From Endotrypanum monterogeii (lineage: Eukaryota; Euglenozoa; Kinetoplastea; Trypanosomatida; Trypanosomatidae): a stretch of 64,000 nt of DNA. A model generated the notes under the pieces. It worked only from the letters and a program-made list of their open reading frames with translations, made no database searches and was not told the origin of the DNA. The DNA is taken from NCBI GenBank assembly GCA_000333855.2, contig CM007342.1, forward strand, positions 224,140 to 288,139. The letters are read 5' to 3'. Shown piece by piece: positions 51,454-62,376 of this stretch. Position 1 is the stretch's first letter. Each line of letters opens with the position of its first letter. The position numbers and the translations under genes are program-made.

Positions 51454-51864
51454 CATCCCGTCAGAAAACCGGCCTCCCTCATCTCTTTTGGGAGATACTA
51501 AATACGATTATCGATTTGTCTCTGATGCGAGTCTCGCCGATTCAACGAATAGCTTCAAAAAAAAAAAACGTACAATCAGATATATGTCATCTCAACATAA
51601 CGGCTGTGGGGGCAACCGCGGAAAAGGAAGAGGCGAAGAACGCGGGTAATGGGGCTAGACATCAAACTACGCCCGATTTGCATTGACGCTAGGAGCAAAG
51701 AGCGTTGTCTCCTTAACCTTTATGTGTAGTGTCTCCCTCTATTAGCACACCCCACTGCCAGCTTTTCTTTTCCTTGTAGTGACGTATGAGCATACGTGTG
51801 TATGTTTGTGTGTGTGTGTAATAGGACGGGCATGCCTCGATGACGCCTACTTTGTTTAGAATAC

Positions 51865-51912
<48 letters not shown>

Positions 51913-53123
51913 CAAGTGAAACGCAATGACAAACGAGCGCGTGTATATGTGTATGAATGTACCTTTCTTTTTTCTTGAGCTGTCACCATTCCTATTGATT
52001 TTTTTTTCTGCTTTTATCCTCCGTTCTTTAACCACCCGAGCAATATGGAAAGAAAAGGAGGGAACGCAAGAGAGAAGACACGGGAACCTTACACATACAC
52101 ACCGAAACAAATTGCGAAAAAAAATGTTTTCCTGCTTTGCGAAAAAATGGGTGACTGTGCAACCAAAATGTATAGAGAGACGCACACACATACACATACA
52201 CATACACACATACATACACACACACACATACACACATACATACACTGACGGACGAATGAACGCCAACAAACACATCATACACAAACTTCAGCTAGCGCTC
52301 ATCAGGACCTATCACAGAACTGAGGTTGCTCCCTTTATCTTCGCTCTTTAATGCCCTGTATACAGCGCCTTTTGTTCCTTGCTACCTTGTTTCTACTCAT
52401 ATCCTGTTTGTGTGCAAAAATGTGCGCTAAGACTTTCGTGTTCACGAATTAAAGGCAAATAAGAGAACATACAAGCACGTACCACATACACACGCAAATC
52501 CAAGACAGACCGTTCACAAATCCATATATATATATTCATTTATTTATAAACAGATAAATGGAAGGGAAGAGGTACAGAAAGAGGTAGACAAGAAAACCTC
52601 CCGCACACACACAAAAAGAGAGAGTGGGGAGATTGCAGGGAATTTATACACACACGCATATATATATATATATGTATGCATGTGTATATGTTTATGTATA
52701 CTTGTATATCCCTGCCCCAAAGGGAGAAGAAACACCCCGTAGTAGAAGGATTGACGGGCGTAGGGAAAAAACAAGTGTACGCTTTGAGACCAAAACACAC
52801 GCACACACCCAAAAAAAAAAATGCGTGGAAGAAAACTATAACAGAAGACGAAAAGAAAAAGGAGAATGTTTCTTTAAATTCGTACAGGAGCAAAAAAAGG
52901 AGGAAAGAAATGTGGACGTAGGCGGCATACACCGCCCAAATGCTTGATTGCTAGAGACATGCCTATCCTCCCCTGCCCCCGCCACACGCTCTCTCCCCAT
53001 GCTCAGGCTAACGGGGGGGAGGGGAGGGGAGAAGGAAAAGGGTGCGTGTGTGCATGGGTGTGTTTCGATGCAAAACCAGAGGAAAACACACAAAAAAAAA
53101 AACACGAGGAAACACCAGACGGG

Positions 53124-53172
<49 letters not shown>

Positions 53173-53714
53173 CGAACAACGCTTTTTTTTGTGCGTGTGT
53201 GTATGTGTGTAGCTGTGTGTGCGAATGTGATCTCTTCACTCCAGAGTGCAGATTGAACAACGATATGCAAGAAACGGTGCAATACCTGATTCACAGCGAC
53301 AACCTTGGCAGCCGCAGGAACACACACCCATGCACACACACTGCTGAACATTTCAGACCGCAGCGGTCAGGGAAACGCGCATGCACTCCATCACCACCAC
53401 CGTCGCTGGATAGATTGGCCGTTACAAATACATCTTCTTGCACCTTCGCCTTTCGCGGGGGGGGGATGAACATTCTCTGGTGTCCGTGTGCATTGTCTTG
53501 CATGAAAATTATAGGGACGTGGGAGGCGCACGTGCGCGCGCAAGAAAGGAAAAAAAAGTGCATCGCTATCGACAAAAAAAAAAGGAGCTGGTACACACTC
53601 CACTCTGTACCAAAAGCATCATCACATCAACACCCGAATGGAATTGAAGCGTGAGGCGCAATCCCGCCCAGGGGTGGGAAAGGAATACGCACACGCACAC
53701 ACAGTGACTATTTC

Positions 53715-53749
53715 AACATGCGCGAACAAAAACAAACAGCACAACCTAC

Positions 53750-53786
<37 letters not shown>

Positions 53787-53934
53787 NNNNNNNNNNNNNN
53801 NNNNNNNNNNNNNNNNNNNNNNNNNNNNNNNNNNNNNNNNNNNNNNNNNNNNNNNNNNNNNNNNNNNNNNNNNNNNNNNNNNNNNNNNNNNNNNNNNNNN
53901 AACATGCGCGAACAAAAACAAACAGCACAACTAC

Positions 53935-53966
<32 letters not shown>
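53715..53966. repeat. direct duplication flanking the N gap
   Basis: About 33 unique bases followed by a TA tract at 53715-53786 recur at 53901-53966 with only two single-base length differences. This is either a true tandem duplication or two ends of the same locus left unmerged by the assembler. Confidence 0.8.
53787..53900. other. assembly gap (114 N)
   Basis: Unknown bases inside a (TA)n tract. The sequences on the two sides are nearly identical, so the gap may be an unresolved overlap rather than missing sequence. Confidence 0.95.
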
Positions 53967-53969
<3 letters not shown>

Positions 53970-54455
53970 TAATATAAATCAATAGAAGAACCGGTACAAA
54001 TGAAAAAAATGCGAAGAGAAAACATTCACACAAGAAGGTCAACAAGAGAAGAGGTAAAACAAATCGACCAGGGGGGGAGGAGGAGGAGGAGAGGGGTAGA
54101 TGACGCACAGCGCAGTACGCTTTAGTCCGACACAACTGCCGGAGATGCGCCGTCGCCAAGACCGACAGGATCCTCAGCACAGCTCAGTCGCACTTCAGAA
54201 GAGGCCGGAAGAAAAAAGCAAGACTCGCCCTGCTGTCACGTTTCTGGGGGAGAAAAAATGGTCGAGGACACGCACGAGCACGAAGGCCAGGCCTCCTTGC
54301 ACTAGCCCTATACGGTTGTCATCATTCACGATCGTCTCCCTCCCCTTTCTCTGGAACCACCACGACCAGCAGCACCACCACCACCACACCCGCCTTCCTC
54401 CTCTGCGAGCCGAAGCCGAGTTCGATTTTTTTCTCCCCAACAGTCTCGAATTTCT

Positions 54456-55790
54456 TTACCAGCCCTCCTCCTCGCGGTTCTTGGCGCGCACATAGTGCAA
54501 CACACCCTGAAGATCTGCCTTGAGCTCCTTCAGCTCTTCCTCCTCCTTCAAAAACAGTTGCTTCATCTCGCGGGCCTCAGCACCCTCTTCCTCGACAATC
54601 TTGAGTGATTTATCGTACTCCTGGCGCTTCGCCTCGGTCACTTGACGAGAATCATCGAGGTGGCGCTTCAGCGTCTTCACTTGCTCCATCAGCTCCGTCA
54701 GCTCATTTCTCATCTTACCAACCTGCTCGGTGGTGCGAAACTCGACCTCTCCCACGCGGCGCTGACGCATCGTGCGCTCTTTATCTTTCGGGACAACCAC
54801 CGCCGGTGCTTTGGCCGTACCGCGGTGGCGGTGATACGATTTCTCCGTTGCTACCTGGCGAGCGTGGTTGCGAGCCTCTCCGAGGCTCTCCATCTCCCGC
54901 TCGTGGTCTGCAGTGATCGTCGCTTTCTCACGGTCACGGTGCTCGGTTGTCTCGTTGATGGCCTCCTCCAGATGCTCGTAGAGCTTATCGGCCTTTGCAA
55001 CCGCCTCAGCGTACGCTTTCCGTGCTGCCTCGACTCGCTCGCGCAGGCGTCCGGTATCGATTTCAGCCCACTCCATCGTGTCGGGATTGTGGGACTGCGA
55101 CTCCTGCACCCACACCTTCTGCAGCGAGGACTGCTGAGCCTCATCCTCGAAGATCAATACATCCTTTCCTACCGTCAAATCGGTTGCTGCAACGACAGCC
55201 TCGATCGCACCAAGCTGCTGGCGCAGGCGCCTCTCGTCTTCCTGCACCACCGCAAGTTCCTTTCGGAGACTGACAACCTCGCTGTACACCTGCAAGCGCT
55301 CCTCTAGTGTGTTGTCACCCATGGAAATGAGCTGGCACTCTCGGCGCATCTCCTCGACAGCAGCCGCGTAATCCTCCGGCGTCTGAAGAGAAGATTCGTC
55401 CGTTGGGTCGGAGTGCGGCAACTGCGGGGAGTCCGTGACAGCCGGGGCATCGAAGTCATCACGCTCCGCCGCGCGCTGCTGACTCGTCGACCTCGACGAG
55501 TGGTGCGACTTGACACTACCGATACCCTTATCTTGCTTGACCACCCTGTCATCGGCAATAAGGGTTTCCTCAAGAGCAGGAACACCGTCGTTCACGGGCT
55601 GAGCTCCTGCGGAGAGGTCCGGGGTCTTTGGGGTGGGGTAGCCCAGAGAGTCGTGGCGGTCAGCATCTTCACTGCTGTTCGTTGACCGTTGATGTTCAAC
55701 GGCGGCGGGAGTAGACCCTGCGTTGTCCTGCACGGGGGCCGCGTCGGACTCTCGGGCCACCGAATGGTGCTGCTGCTCCAGGTCCGCCAT
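54456..55790 (-). CDS. coiled-coil protein of unknown function
   Basis: The 444-residue protein has a disordered, Ser/Asp/Gln-rich first third (to about 140), then long charged helices. Heptad-like stretches lie at about 145-195 (EEMRRECQLI, EERLQVYSEVVSLRKELAVV), 235-300 (RLRERVEAARKAYAEAVAKA), and 345-435 (KMRNELTELMEQVKTLKRHL, EMKQLFLKEEEELKELKADL). No motor, kinase or nucleotide-binding motif is present. Proteins like this in trypanosomatids are often parts of the flagellum, basal body or microtubule cytoskeleton, but nothing here fixes the location. The start at 55790 (MADLEQQH) is in good context, with G at +4, and an acceptor candidate lies about 80 bases upstream. Confidence 0.82.
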   Translation of the reverse strand: MADLEQQHHSVARESDAAPVQDNAGSTPAAVEHQRSTNSSEDADRHDSLGYPTPKTPDLSAGAQPVNDGVPALEETLIADDRVVKQDKGIGSVKSHHSSRSTSQQRAAERDDFDAPAVTDSPQLPHSDPTDESSLQTPEDYAAAVEEMRRECQLISMGDNTLEERLQVYSEVVSLRKELAVVQEDERRLRQQLGAIEAVVAATDLTVGKDVLIFEDEAQQSSLQKVWVQESQSHNPDTMEWAEIDTGRLRERVEAARKAYAEAVAKADKLYEHLEEAINETTEHRDREKATITADHEREMESLGEARNHARQVATEKSYHRHRGTAKAPAVVVPKDKERTMRQRRVGEVEFRTTEQVGKMRNELTELMEQVKTLKRHLDDSRQVTEAKRQEYDKSLKIVEEEGAEAREMKQLFLKEEEELKELKADLQGVLHYVRAKNREEEGW

Positions 55791-55869
55791 GGTTGCGATC
55801 AGTAAAGCAGCTCCTGGAACTGTAGGTGCAGCGAATGGAACGGGCCCGGCACGCAAAAAGTTGCGGTTC

Positions 55870-55905
55870 CTAGAATTTTTAAAAAAGATGAGATAAAAAC
55901 AAAAA
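55870..55905 (-). promoter_or_regulatory. candidate spliced-leader acceptor for the coiled-coil gene
   Basis: On the minus strand a T-rich tract (about 55905-55873) ends in AG at 55871-55870, about 80 bases before the ATG at 55790. Confidence 0.4.
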
Positions 55906-56228
55906 CTACTCTTTTATTTGTTTTTGTTTTTTTTTCTCTTCTGAATTCTGCTACGTAGCGGATACTTCCCCTAACAAAAAAAAAAAAATTGTAGAATTGG
56001 GTGAAGGTGACGCTCAGCTGTGTACAGAAGTGGAAGAGGAATCCGAGTAAGACGGAGAATACAAATCCACAATAAAAGGTCAAACGGAAAAAAAAAGTGA
56101 AAAACTTTTCGGTACAAAAATAAATACTCACCAGAGGTGAAAAATGATGTGTGTAGGTGTGTCTGTGGGGGAAAGGTGGAATGTTTTTTGTTTGTTTGTT
56201 TCGGTGGGGGTTTATATCGCTAAAGATC

Positions 56229-56280
<52 letters not shown>

Positions 56281-56953
56281 AATATAGATATATAGCCTCT
56301 TTGTGTGTTCGCTCTCTCCCTGAAGTGTTATTAAGCGGTGTTGAAAATCGGCGGCAGATATTCTTCCCTCTCTTTTTTTTGTTTTCAAATCGTTCCGAGC
56401 CCCACGTGGATGTACCCAGAAAAACACAATATGTGTATATGTTCAATTATGTATATGTGGACGTCAACAGATGCACCATTGCACGTCATATAAAAAGAAA
56501 AAATACGACAGCACCCCCCAGAAACGTGTTTCGAGTAGGTTAGCAACACATCACGGTGCACACGTACAACAAAACACACCAAGAAGAAGCCACCGTACAA
56601 AGACGAGGAAACCGAGAAGCAAAGGGAAGATCGAGGGAACCAGTGGAAGCGCAGTAACACAAGGATAAGCACTGATGCACATCCGCATACTCACCGAGAG
56701 AAAAGAGAGCAAACCCCGGTGCGCACGGCTCCTCCTTGCACTCTCCTTCCCTGGTGAAAAGGGGGCGTCTCCGGGTTCGCGACACCGTGGCTGTAGACAA
56801 CATGATATCGTCTTTTCCGGGGACACTCTGCGTGAGCACTGTAGCATTTCCGTCAGCCTCTTCGTGCGTAGCGCTAGCTGTCGAGAGCGTCTTTCACACA
56901 CACACACACCCTCCGCCCCCACACGCAAACCCCTGATGCTCGCCATCTTCGCC

Positions 56954-57307
56954 TCAAACAGGACCCCGAGGGGCAGGAGAGGGCGACAGGAGAGGAGTGG
57001 AGGGGATAGAAAGTGGGCGGAGATGCAAAAGGGGGCAAGTCGAATACATACTTGTTGTTTTGCATATTTTATCTTTTTTTTCCAGCGAGTCCCATTCGCT
57101 GCCAATAGAGCGCAAAGAGTGACATTCCAGTAGACCCCCGCCTGCCACAGGAGCCATCGCGTGCTGCAAGTACAGCGGGTGGCGCGCGCGCGCCGCAGTC
57201 ATCACCGACTCCGGTGGCTTGAGCTCCGTCGGCCGCGGCCTGCATACCGCCCACCCCGCAGGCCGCCCCACAGCCGCTCCCATCGTGTCGGTCACCGCCT
57301 GGCGCAT
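56954..57307 (-). CDS. doubtful small gene in a GC-rich island
   Basis: From the ATG at 57307 a 117-codon minus-strand frame runs to a stop at 56954. The first 75 codons (for example MRQAVTDTMGAAVGRPAGWA and LYLQHAMAPVAGGGLLECHS) use GCG, CTG, GTG, CGC and CAC codons much like the sure genes here. After an A run at about 57071-57078 the frame enters AT-rich or spacer-like sequence. A plus-strand frame in the same place shares the same third positions and looks equally GC-rich but has no early ATG. Direction of the cluster favours the minus strand. The island may be a real short gene, a broken gene or non-coding. No family is recognised. Confidence 0.35.
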   Translation of the reverse strand: MRQAVTDTMGAAVGRPAGWAVCRPRPTELKPPESVMTAARARHPLYLQHAMAPVAGGGLLECHSLRSIGSEWDSLEKKDKICKTTSMYSTCPLLHLRPLSIPSTPLLSPSPAPRGPV

Positions 57308-60300
57308 CCCCCCTCGCGGCGCGGCGAAGCGCGGTGCAGCCCACCACCACCACACCCAGCAGGCAACGAGGGCCGTGCGGGGCGGGCTCCAGCTACCTTG
57401 GCACGTTGACCAGCATTGGGGCAGCACAGCGCACACGCCCCCGCTGGCGGAGGCTGATGCGACGCCACGCCATCTGGGGAGCTCTCCCCTCTCCTCCGTC
57501 TTAGGGCCCAGTGGACCCCGCCACCCCTCGAACGGATCATGGGAGTGCTGCCAAGGGGGGGAGGGCGGATGCTCTGCCTCCTCACGATGTGGGTGGCCGA
57601 GCCCCCCCACCAAGAACCACCATCGAGGGTGCAGAGAGAAAACAGGAAAACAAACGCAGTTCAAAGCAAGCAAGAGTAGAGGCGGACAAGTGCAGGACAA
57701 AAATAACAAAAGGGGGAAGGGAAAACAAAGACACGGGGGTGGACAATTGCCATTGATAATGACCGAGCGATCCAGAAGCAAGCGGGGGGAGACAAAAAAA
57801 AAAAACACGCAAATCAAAAGGAGAGAAAAGGCGAGGAGCAGAGAGAAGGGAGGTCCCCCCCCCGTCCTCCTCCTCTTCCTTCCCATAACCCCCCAACACA
57901 CACACACACACACACACGAACCAGCCACTTTCAGGTGAACAGCCGAAAAAAACTTTTCTCCGACTAAGTGGCGAGTGGAAAGGGGAGATGGAGGATGGGA
58001 AATAGAGGGCAGGGGGAGGGGGAGAGAAACAAGGAGCAAACAAAAATATAGAAGAACAGGGCGGGGGGGGAAGATGGTGATGTCGATGGGGGTGGGAGTA
58101 AGCAGTAGTGGGGATGGGAGTGACGAGCCGGCAGCAGGCAACTGCACAGGAATAGAGAGAAACGGTGCCACGAGGGGAGGGGGAACGAAAAACGCCACAG
58201 CACGTGGGCACCATCTACTTAGTAGATGCCTGCCACACATCCTAAAGAAACAGCAACGCCCGCACGAGAAGGCTCGTCACCGCTACTTGCCAGGCCAAAT
58301 GCACCGTCACGCCAATCCATTACGCCGAAATCCCAGAGACTCCACCATCCGCCACCACCACCGCACCTCCACCCCTCCATGCTGGTTGGAACCAGCACTA
58401 ATACACAAATAGCACCAGCAGCTAAAGTACCGGAAAGCGCGCGGAGTTGAACACTGTTATGAGAAAGCAGAGGGGCGTGCAGCGAGAGAGAGCAACAGTG
58501 AATAAGCAGCAGATAAACTCATCCCATCACCACTTGATGGGCGGGAAGCAGAAGGAAATAAAAGAAAAAGCGAGTGAAGATGGGAAGAGAGGAACAACGG
58601 CCTCTACACGACGCCAACACGCCGAAGAGAAAAGGTCGTTCATCATATAACCATCAGGACGAAAAGAGAGACAAGAACATGTTTGTTCTGCCACATGTGC
58701 ACGGATGCGTATGTGTTGAGAGGAGGGAAAGAAAAAGCAGCGGAAAGCGAGAAACAAAGAGCGAAAACACAAGAGAAACGAGGGGCCCTGATAATGATAA
58801 ATAATAACAGCAGCAAAAAAAAAGAAGTCCAGCGCACTGCATTTCCGCACAACGCAACGCATGAGTGGATTCGTTCGCTTCTTTCGAAAAAAGAAAAGAA
58901 TGAGGGGATTCTTCGTCAAGCACTTTATCTGTTCTTGCCATTTCTCCGGCTTTCCGCATACCTTACTGATGGTACGTGTGAAAATAAATATATATATATA
59001 TAAATATATAAATATATATGTGTGTGTGTATGCATAAAAAAATGCATCAGTATGTCTGCGAAATGACGGTGCCCGAGCTTGCGCACATGATGAGTTGGCC
59101 TCTCACACCCACCCAAGACGTTCATTGCCATTGCACAACACCACTGCGTTGCCCTCCGTACCGAAAAGGAGAAACGTATCGAATAAGATATCGCTTCACT
59201 TTCGCACGCTTTCTCTGATGGCCGATTATTGCACCCCTCTTTCCGTGGTGGTTGTTTGTCCGCTCCAGCGCAAAAGCGCACACGACAAGCCAATGAAACG
59301 CGACAAAGAGGGGGGAAGCACATCGCTCTGTCCCACTGCCCTCCAGATCGGTCCTCCACACCATCGGCGGCGCAATTGCCAGCATTATCAGCTTCCCTTC
59401 CCCTGTACACGGAGCCAAGCAAAGCGTTGGCGCCAGCTGGGGTCGCAGAGGGCACACCAGCCGCACAGCACACCCTCGCATACACACATACACACACCAG
59501 CGCAAAGAAAAACGAAGAATAACAGAAAAAACGAGAAGAAGAAGAAAAGGGTCATCCCACCCACCCCCAGGTACCTCTGTGCCTCTGTGGGCGGGGGGTG
59601 TTACGCTTCTCTCCGTCGACGTACGCATATGCAAAAAACAGTAAAGAAGGGGGCCAAACCGAGAACGAAAGATGCGCTGTGCTTCCTCAGCCACGCCCCA
59701 ACAAACAGTCAAGTGGGCGGGGGAGGGGAGTCACGACACACCACAAGACACACCCACGCACAGTGCCAGGGCGTCTGAGTGGAAACGAGGAAAAGGGGAA
59801 AGGAAAAGAGGGCTGACGTCACCACGAATGGGAGAAGTCGGCAGGGAGAAGATCGATAACGACAGAAATCTGACGGAGAAAGGGGCGGAAGGAGCGAGGG
59901 TGTCGGGCAGCGGATGCGACGCAAGAGCCCGAGAGCAGTATCAACACCAACGCACACCGACACCAGGAACCTGTGGCACAAGAAAATCGAGGAAAGAAAT
60001 CATATGACCGCAGTGTGGGTGCTTTCGGATGTGGCGCCACGAGAGTGAAGCAGGCACCGGCACGCACTAGCCCATGAAGGGCATCACAGCGGTCGTCCGT
60101 GCCAGGTGCTTCTTGCCGCCGCCACCCGTGAGGGACACACTAAAAACAGTCCGTCTCCGCTCGGCGTGCTCCTACCCACAAGCGCATCTCGCTTGCCGTG
60201 CTCTGCGGCGCTGGTGTCACCCCCTCCCCCTTCGTCCTCATCATGTCTCGTGTAACCGAGGAGCGGGGAGAGGGGGGGAGAGGGAAGAGGGCCAAGGGAG

Positions 60301-60502
60301 CCCGCACGGCAAAGAAGAAAGGGAGCAGGGGAGTAGATGCCTCGTACGGGGATCAGTCATTTGGATACGTATCACCCGCCTCCCTCGACTCGCTCCGCCC
60401 TGCTGCACTTTCTTCTCGCGGATGTGCGGCATCGCATCATCCTGCACGTGGGGTGAAGTGCGTCGAGCAGACCACTGCGTCAGACAGGCCGGCGCACCCG
60501 TG

Positions 60503-62170
60503 CTAACTGTACATCTTCGTGCACAGGATCGAGTAGGGGTGGTGGTGCCAGCGTGTCGAGGAGCTCTGCGAGGTCTGCATATGTGACACCGACCTCGACA
60601 TGCCGCTGTTTTGGCTAATCGACAGACCCAGAGACCTCTCGGGTGAAGACGAGATCGTATTCTCCGAGCAAATCGACGTCTCCCCAAGGTTGAGCGTTGG
60701 TGGGGAGCCGATTGCAGGGAGACCGACGAGCACACGATAGTGACTGCCTATCCTTGAACAGTAGTACGGGGTCGCTGACTGCGCGGAGCTCTTTGGGGCA
60801 CTGCTTGAGAAGCCGTTGGTGCTCATGCCCATCATGGTGGGATGAATCGCACTATCCACCTGCAACGACCGCTGCGACAGCATTGGCGGCGTCCCGACGG
60901 TGCAGGCACGGCAGCCACTGGAGCACTGCGACAGGTGGGGCGCTGCGCTAGAACAGTCGGCGCAGCCTCTGCCGGCATCCACGCACTCGCGCTGTGGGAC
61001 CAGCAGCGATTCATTTTGAGCACCACAGCCGCCTCCTGCTAGATGCAACTTCCTTGACCCCTGCAGACTGCCGCTGACACCATCGGCATTCACTGTGGAT
61101 GAGTCGTAATGGTACGACATGCTGCGCGACGGCTGCAGGGAGGACGCAGCACCCACACTCCCCTTGGCCACAGCGCCGGCGGGGTCTGCAGTCACAGCAC
61201 CCCCATACCGGAGGGACACTGGCTGCCGTTCATGCTGGCAGTTGCAGGCGAAGATAGAGCGCCTCACAGAGACGCCAACAGAAGCGCGGTAGTGTGCACT
61301 TTCCGCACAGAGGTTGCAGGACACCGCCGACGCATCCGTGTAGCGAGTGAGGCCTGCATTGACACCGCTCGAGTCGAAGGAGTTGGGAGAGGCGCAATCC
61401 GTGCTCCCGCTAAGCCCCCCAGTGGACGGGGAATCCGTGAGGTGCGGATCGGCCGCGGTGATGTTCTTGCAAAGGTGCAGAAATTTGCACTCCTCAGCGT
61501 ACCGGCAACGACCCATCGCGTGCAGGCGACACATTGTTGCTCCTGAAGCATCCGCAACAATCTTCCTCTCAGTGGTCCCGGTGGCCGCATTCAGAAGCGT
61601 TACCTGTGCCGTGGATGGGGGGAAAAGAACACACTGCTCCTCCAGCAGGCGACGCAGCCCATTCGTGTAGCTCACACGGACAAGTGGCACGTATCCACCC
61701 TCGAAGAACGAGCAGCCCGGAACGTAAATCACGATATCGTTCGTGTGAATAGTTGACTGCGGCGCCGCCGTCGCATCGACGGAGCATTGGTGGCTCCTCG
61801 CATCGCCTGGAGCATGCGCTTGGTTCTGGGAAAAGAAATTCCACAGCGGGGCGTTCTCCAAGACTCCCATGTGATCCTTATCACCGTGGGTATGGCAGCA
61901 GCACGGCAGACTGTCCACTTGAGAGCGGAGGTACCTCACAGCCTCGCATTCTGCATGCACCTGATAGCATCCCTGATCCTTGCGGCACCGACCAGCGAGG
62001 AACAGCTGGCAAAGCGAAGGCAGCGTGCCACGATGCTGCGCGCGGGTCGGAAAGATGTACCGCGTCGGGATGAGGAGCTTGCGCGTCGCGGGGTCCACCA
62101 CAGCCATGCACACCTCGCCATCTGCGTTGTACGAGATATGGCGGCCCTTGGCGGGTGCGGTGCGCGGCAT
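60503..62170 (-). CDS. CCCH zinc-finger protein with two fingers
   Basis: The 555-residue protein has two full CCCH fingers, both with C-x7-C-x5-C-x3-H spacing. The first is Cys54, Cys62, Cys68, His72 (CQLFLAGRCRKDQGCYQVH). The second is Cys214, Cys222, Cys228, His232 (CRLHAMGRCRYAEECKFLH). The 140 residues between include a Cys/His-rich patch (CCCHTHGDKDH) and the hydrophobic DIVIYVPGCSFFEGGYVPLV. The C-terminal 320 residues are Ser, Gly and Cys rich and probably disordered. CCCH proteins usually bind single-stranded mRNA elements and control stability or translation. This gene shares its finger spacing with the good finger of the 1227-residue protein at 25896-29579. The start at 62170 (MPRTAPAKG) gives a compact protein; the 35 codons upstream are leader-like. 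Confidence 0.9.
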   Translation of the reverse strand: MPRTAPAKGRHISYNADGEVCMAVVDPATRKLLIPTRYIFPTRAQHRGTLPSLCQLFLAGRCRKDQGCYQVHAECEAVRYLRSQVDSLPCCCHTHGDKDHMGVLENAPLWNFFSQNQAHAPGDARSHQCSVDATAAPQSTIHTNDIVIYVPGCSFFEGGYVPLVRVSYTNGLRRLLEEQCVLFPPSTAQVTLLNAATGTTERKIVADASGATMCRLHAMGRCRYAEECKFLHLCKNITAADPHLTDSPSTGGLSGSTDCASPNSFDSSGVNAGLTRYTDASAVSCNLCAESAHYRASVGVSVRRSIFACNCQHERQPVSLRYGGAVTADPAGAVAKGSVGAASSLQPSRSMSYHYDSSTVNADGVSGSLQGSRKLHLAGGGCGAQNESLLVPQRECVDAGRGCADCSSAAPHLSQCSSGCRACTVGTPPMLSQRSLQVDSAIHPTMMGMSTNGFSSSAPKSSAQSATPYYCSRIGSHYRVLVGLPAIGSPPTLNLGETSICSENTISSSPERSLGLSISQNSGMSRSVSHMQTSQSSSTRWHHHPYSILCTKMYS

Positions 62171-62350
62171 CGCTGCGTAGTGGATCTGCTCAACGAGCGG
62201 CTGTGAGATATGCTTGCAAGAGGTGGTCGTGCACAACCAGGAGGGGCTTCTCGCGCAAATGGAACACACCAGCACCCTTTGTTCAGAAAGTCCCCGAGAG
62301 GTTGACGGTCAGAGAGCGTGGACTGAGTGATAAAGGCCTGGGAACGCGCT

Positions 62351-62376
62351 CTGCGAGGGAGAGAGAATGAGAAGGG
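62351..62376 (-). promoter_or_regulatory. candidate spliced-leader acceptor for the two-finger CCCH gene
   Basis: On the minus strand a clear C/T tract (about 62376-62356) ends in AG at 62352-62351, about 180 bases before the ATG at 62170. Confidence 0.5.

Larger units (their letters stand above)
50798..54455. other. intergenic between the coiled-coil and EngB-like genes, with assembly gap
   Basis: No gene is supported in 3.7 kb. The region is the most repeat-rich of the window: (CA)n at 51428-51453, (TA)n at 51868-51900, CATACA-type repeats at 52183-52245, TA at 52659-52673, (TA)n at 53127-53169, GT repeats near 53193-53222, and TA runs on both sides of a run of N. The frames in it are repeat translations. 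Confidence 0.55.
55791..60502. other. long spacer between the CCCH gene and the coiled-coil gene
   Basis: This 4.7-kb stretch is the largest without a secure gene. It includes (TA)n runs at 56232-56280 and 58986-59018, (CA)n at about 57895-57917, a 17-base near-palindrome at about 58212-58228, and a GC-rich island at 57110-57600 with a doubtful small gene. The areas 58200-58440, 59330-59480 and 60070-60250 are also GC-richer than typical spacer but have no clean open frame, so retroposon remnants are possible. I could not identify any. Confidence 0.5.

Noticed and set aside
52944..53654. Plus-strand frame of 236 codons
   Set aside because: It runs through a (TA)n tract and several homopolymers, with no conserved feature.
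57582..58240. Minus-strand frames in the C/T-rich spacer
   Set aside because: The translation is Ser, Pro, Phe and Leu rich as expected from pyrimidine tracts, with no motif.
58200..60250. Possible SIDER-type retroposon remnants in GC-richer parts of the spacer
   Set aside because: I could not identify a signature sequence or target duplication by eye, so no feature is claimed.
60074..60586. Plus-strand frame of 170 codons near the end of the CCCH gene
   Set aside because: Part of it is antisense to the CCCH gene; the remainder is GC-rich spacer without a motif.
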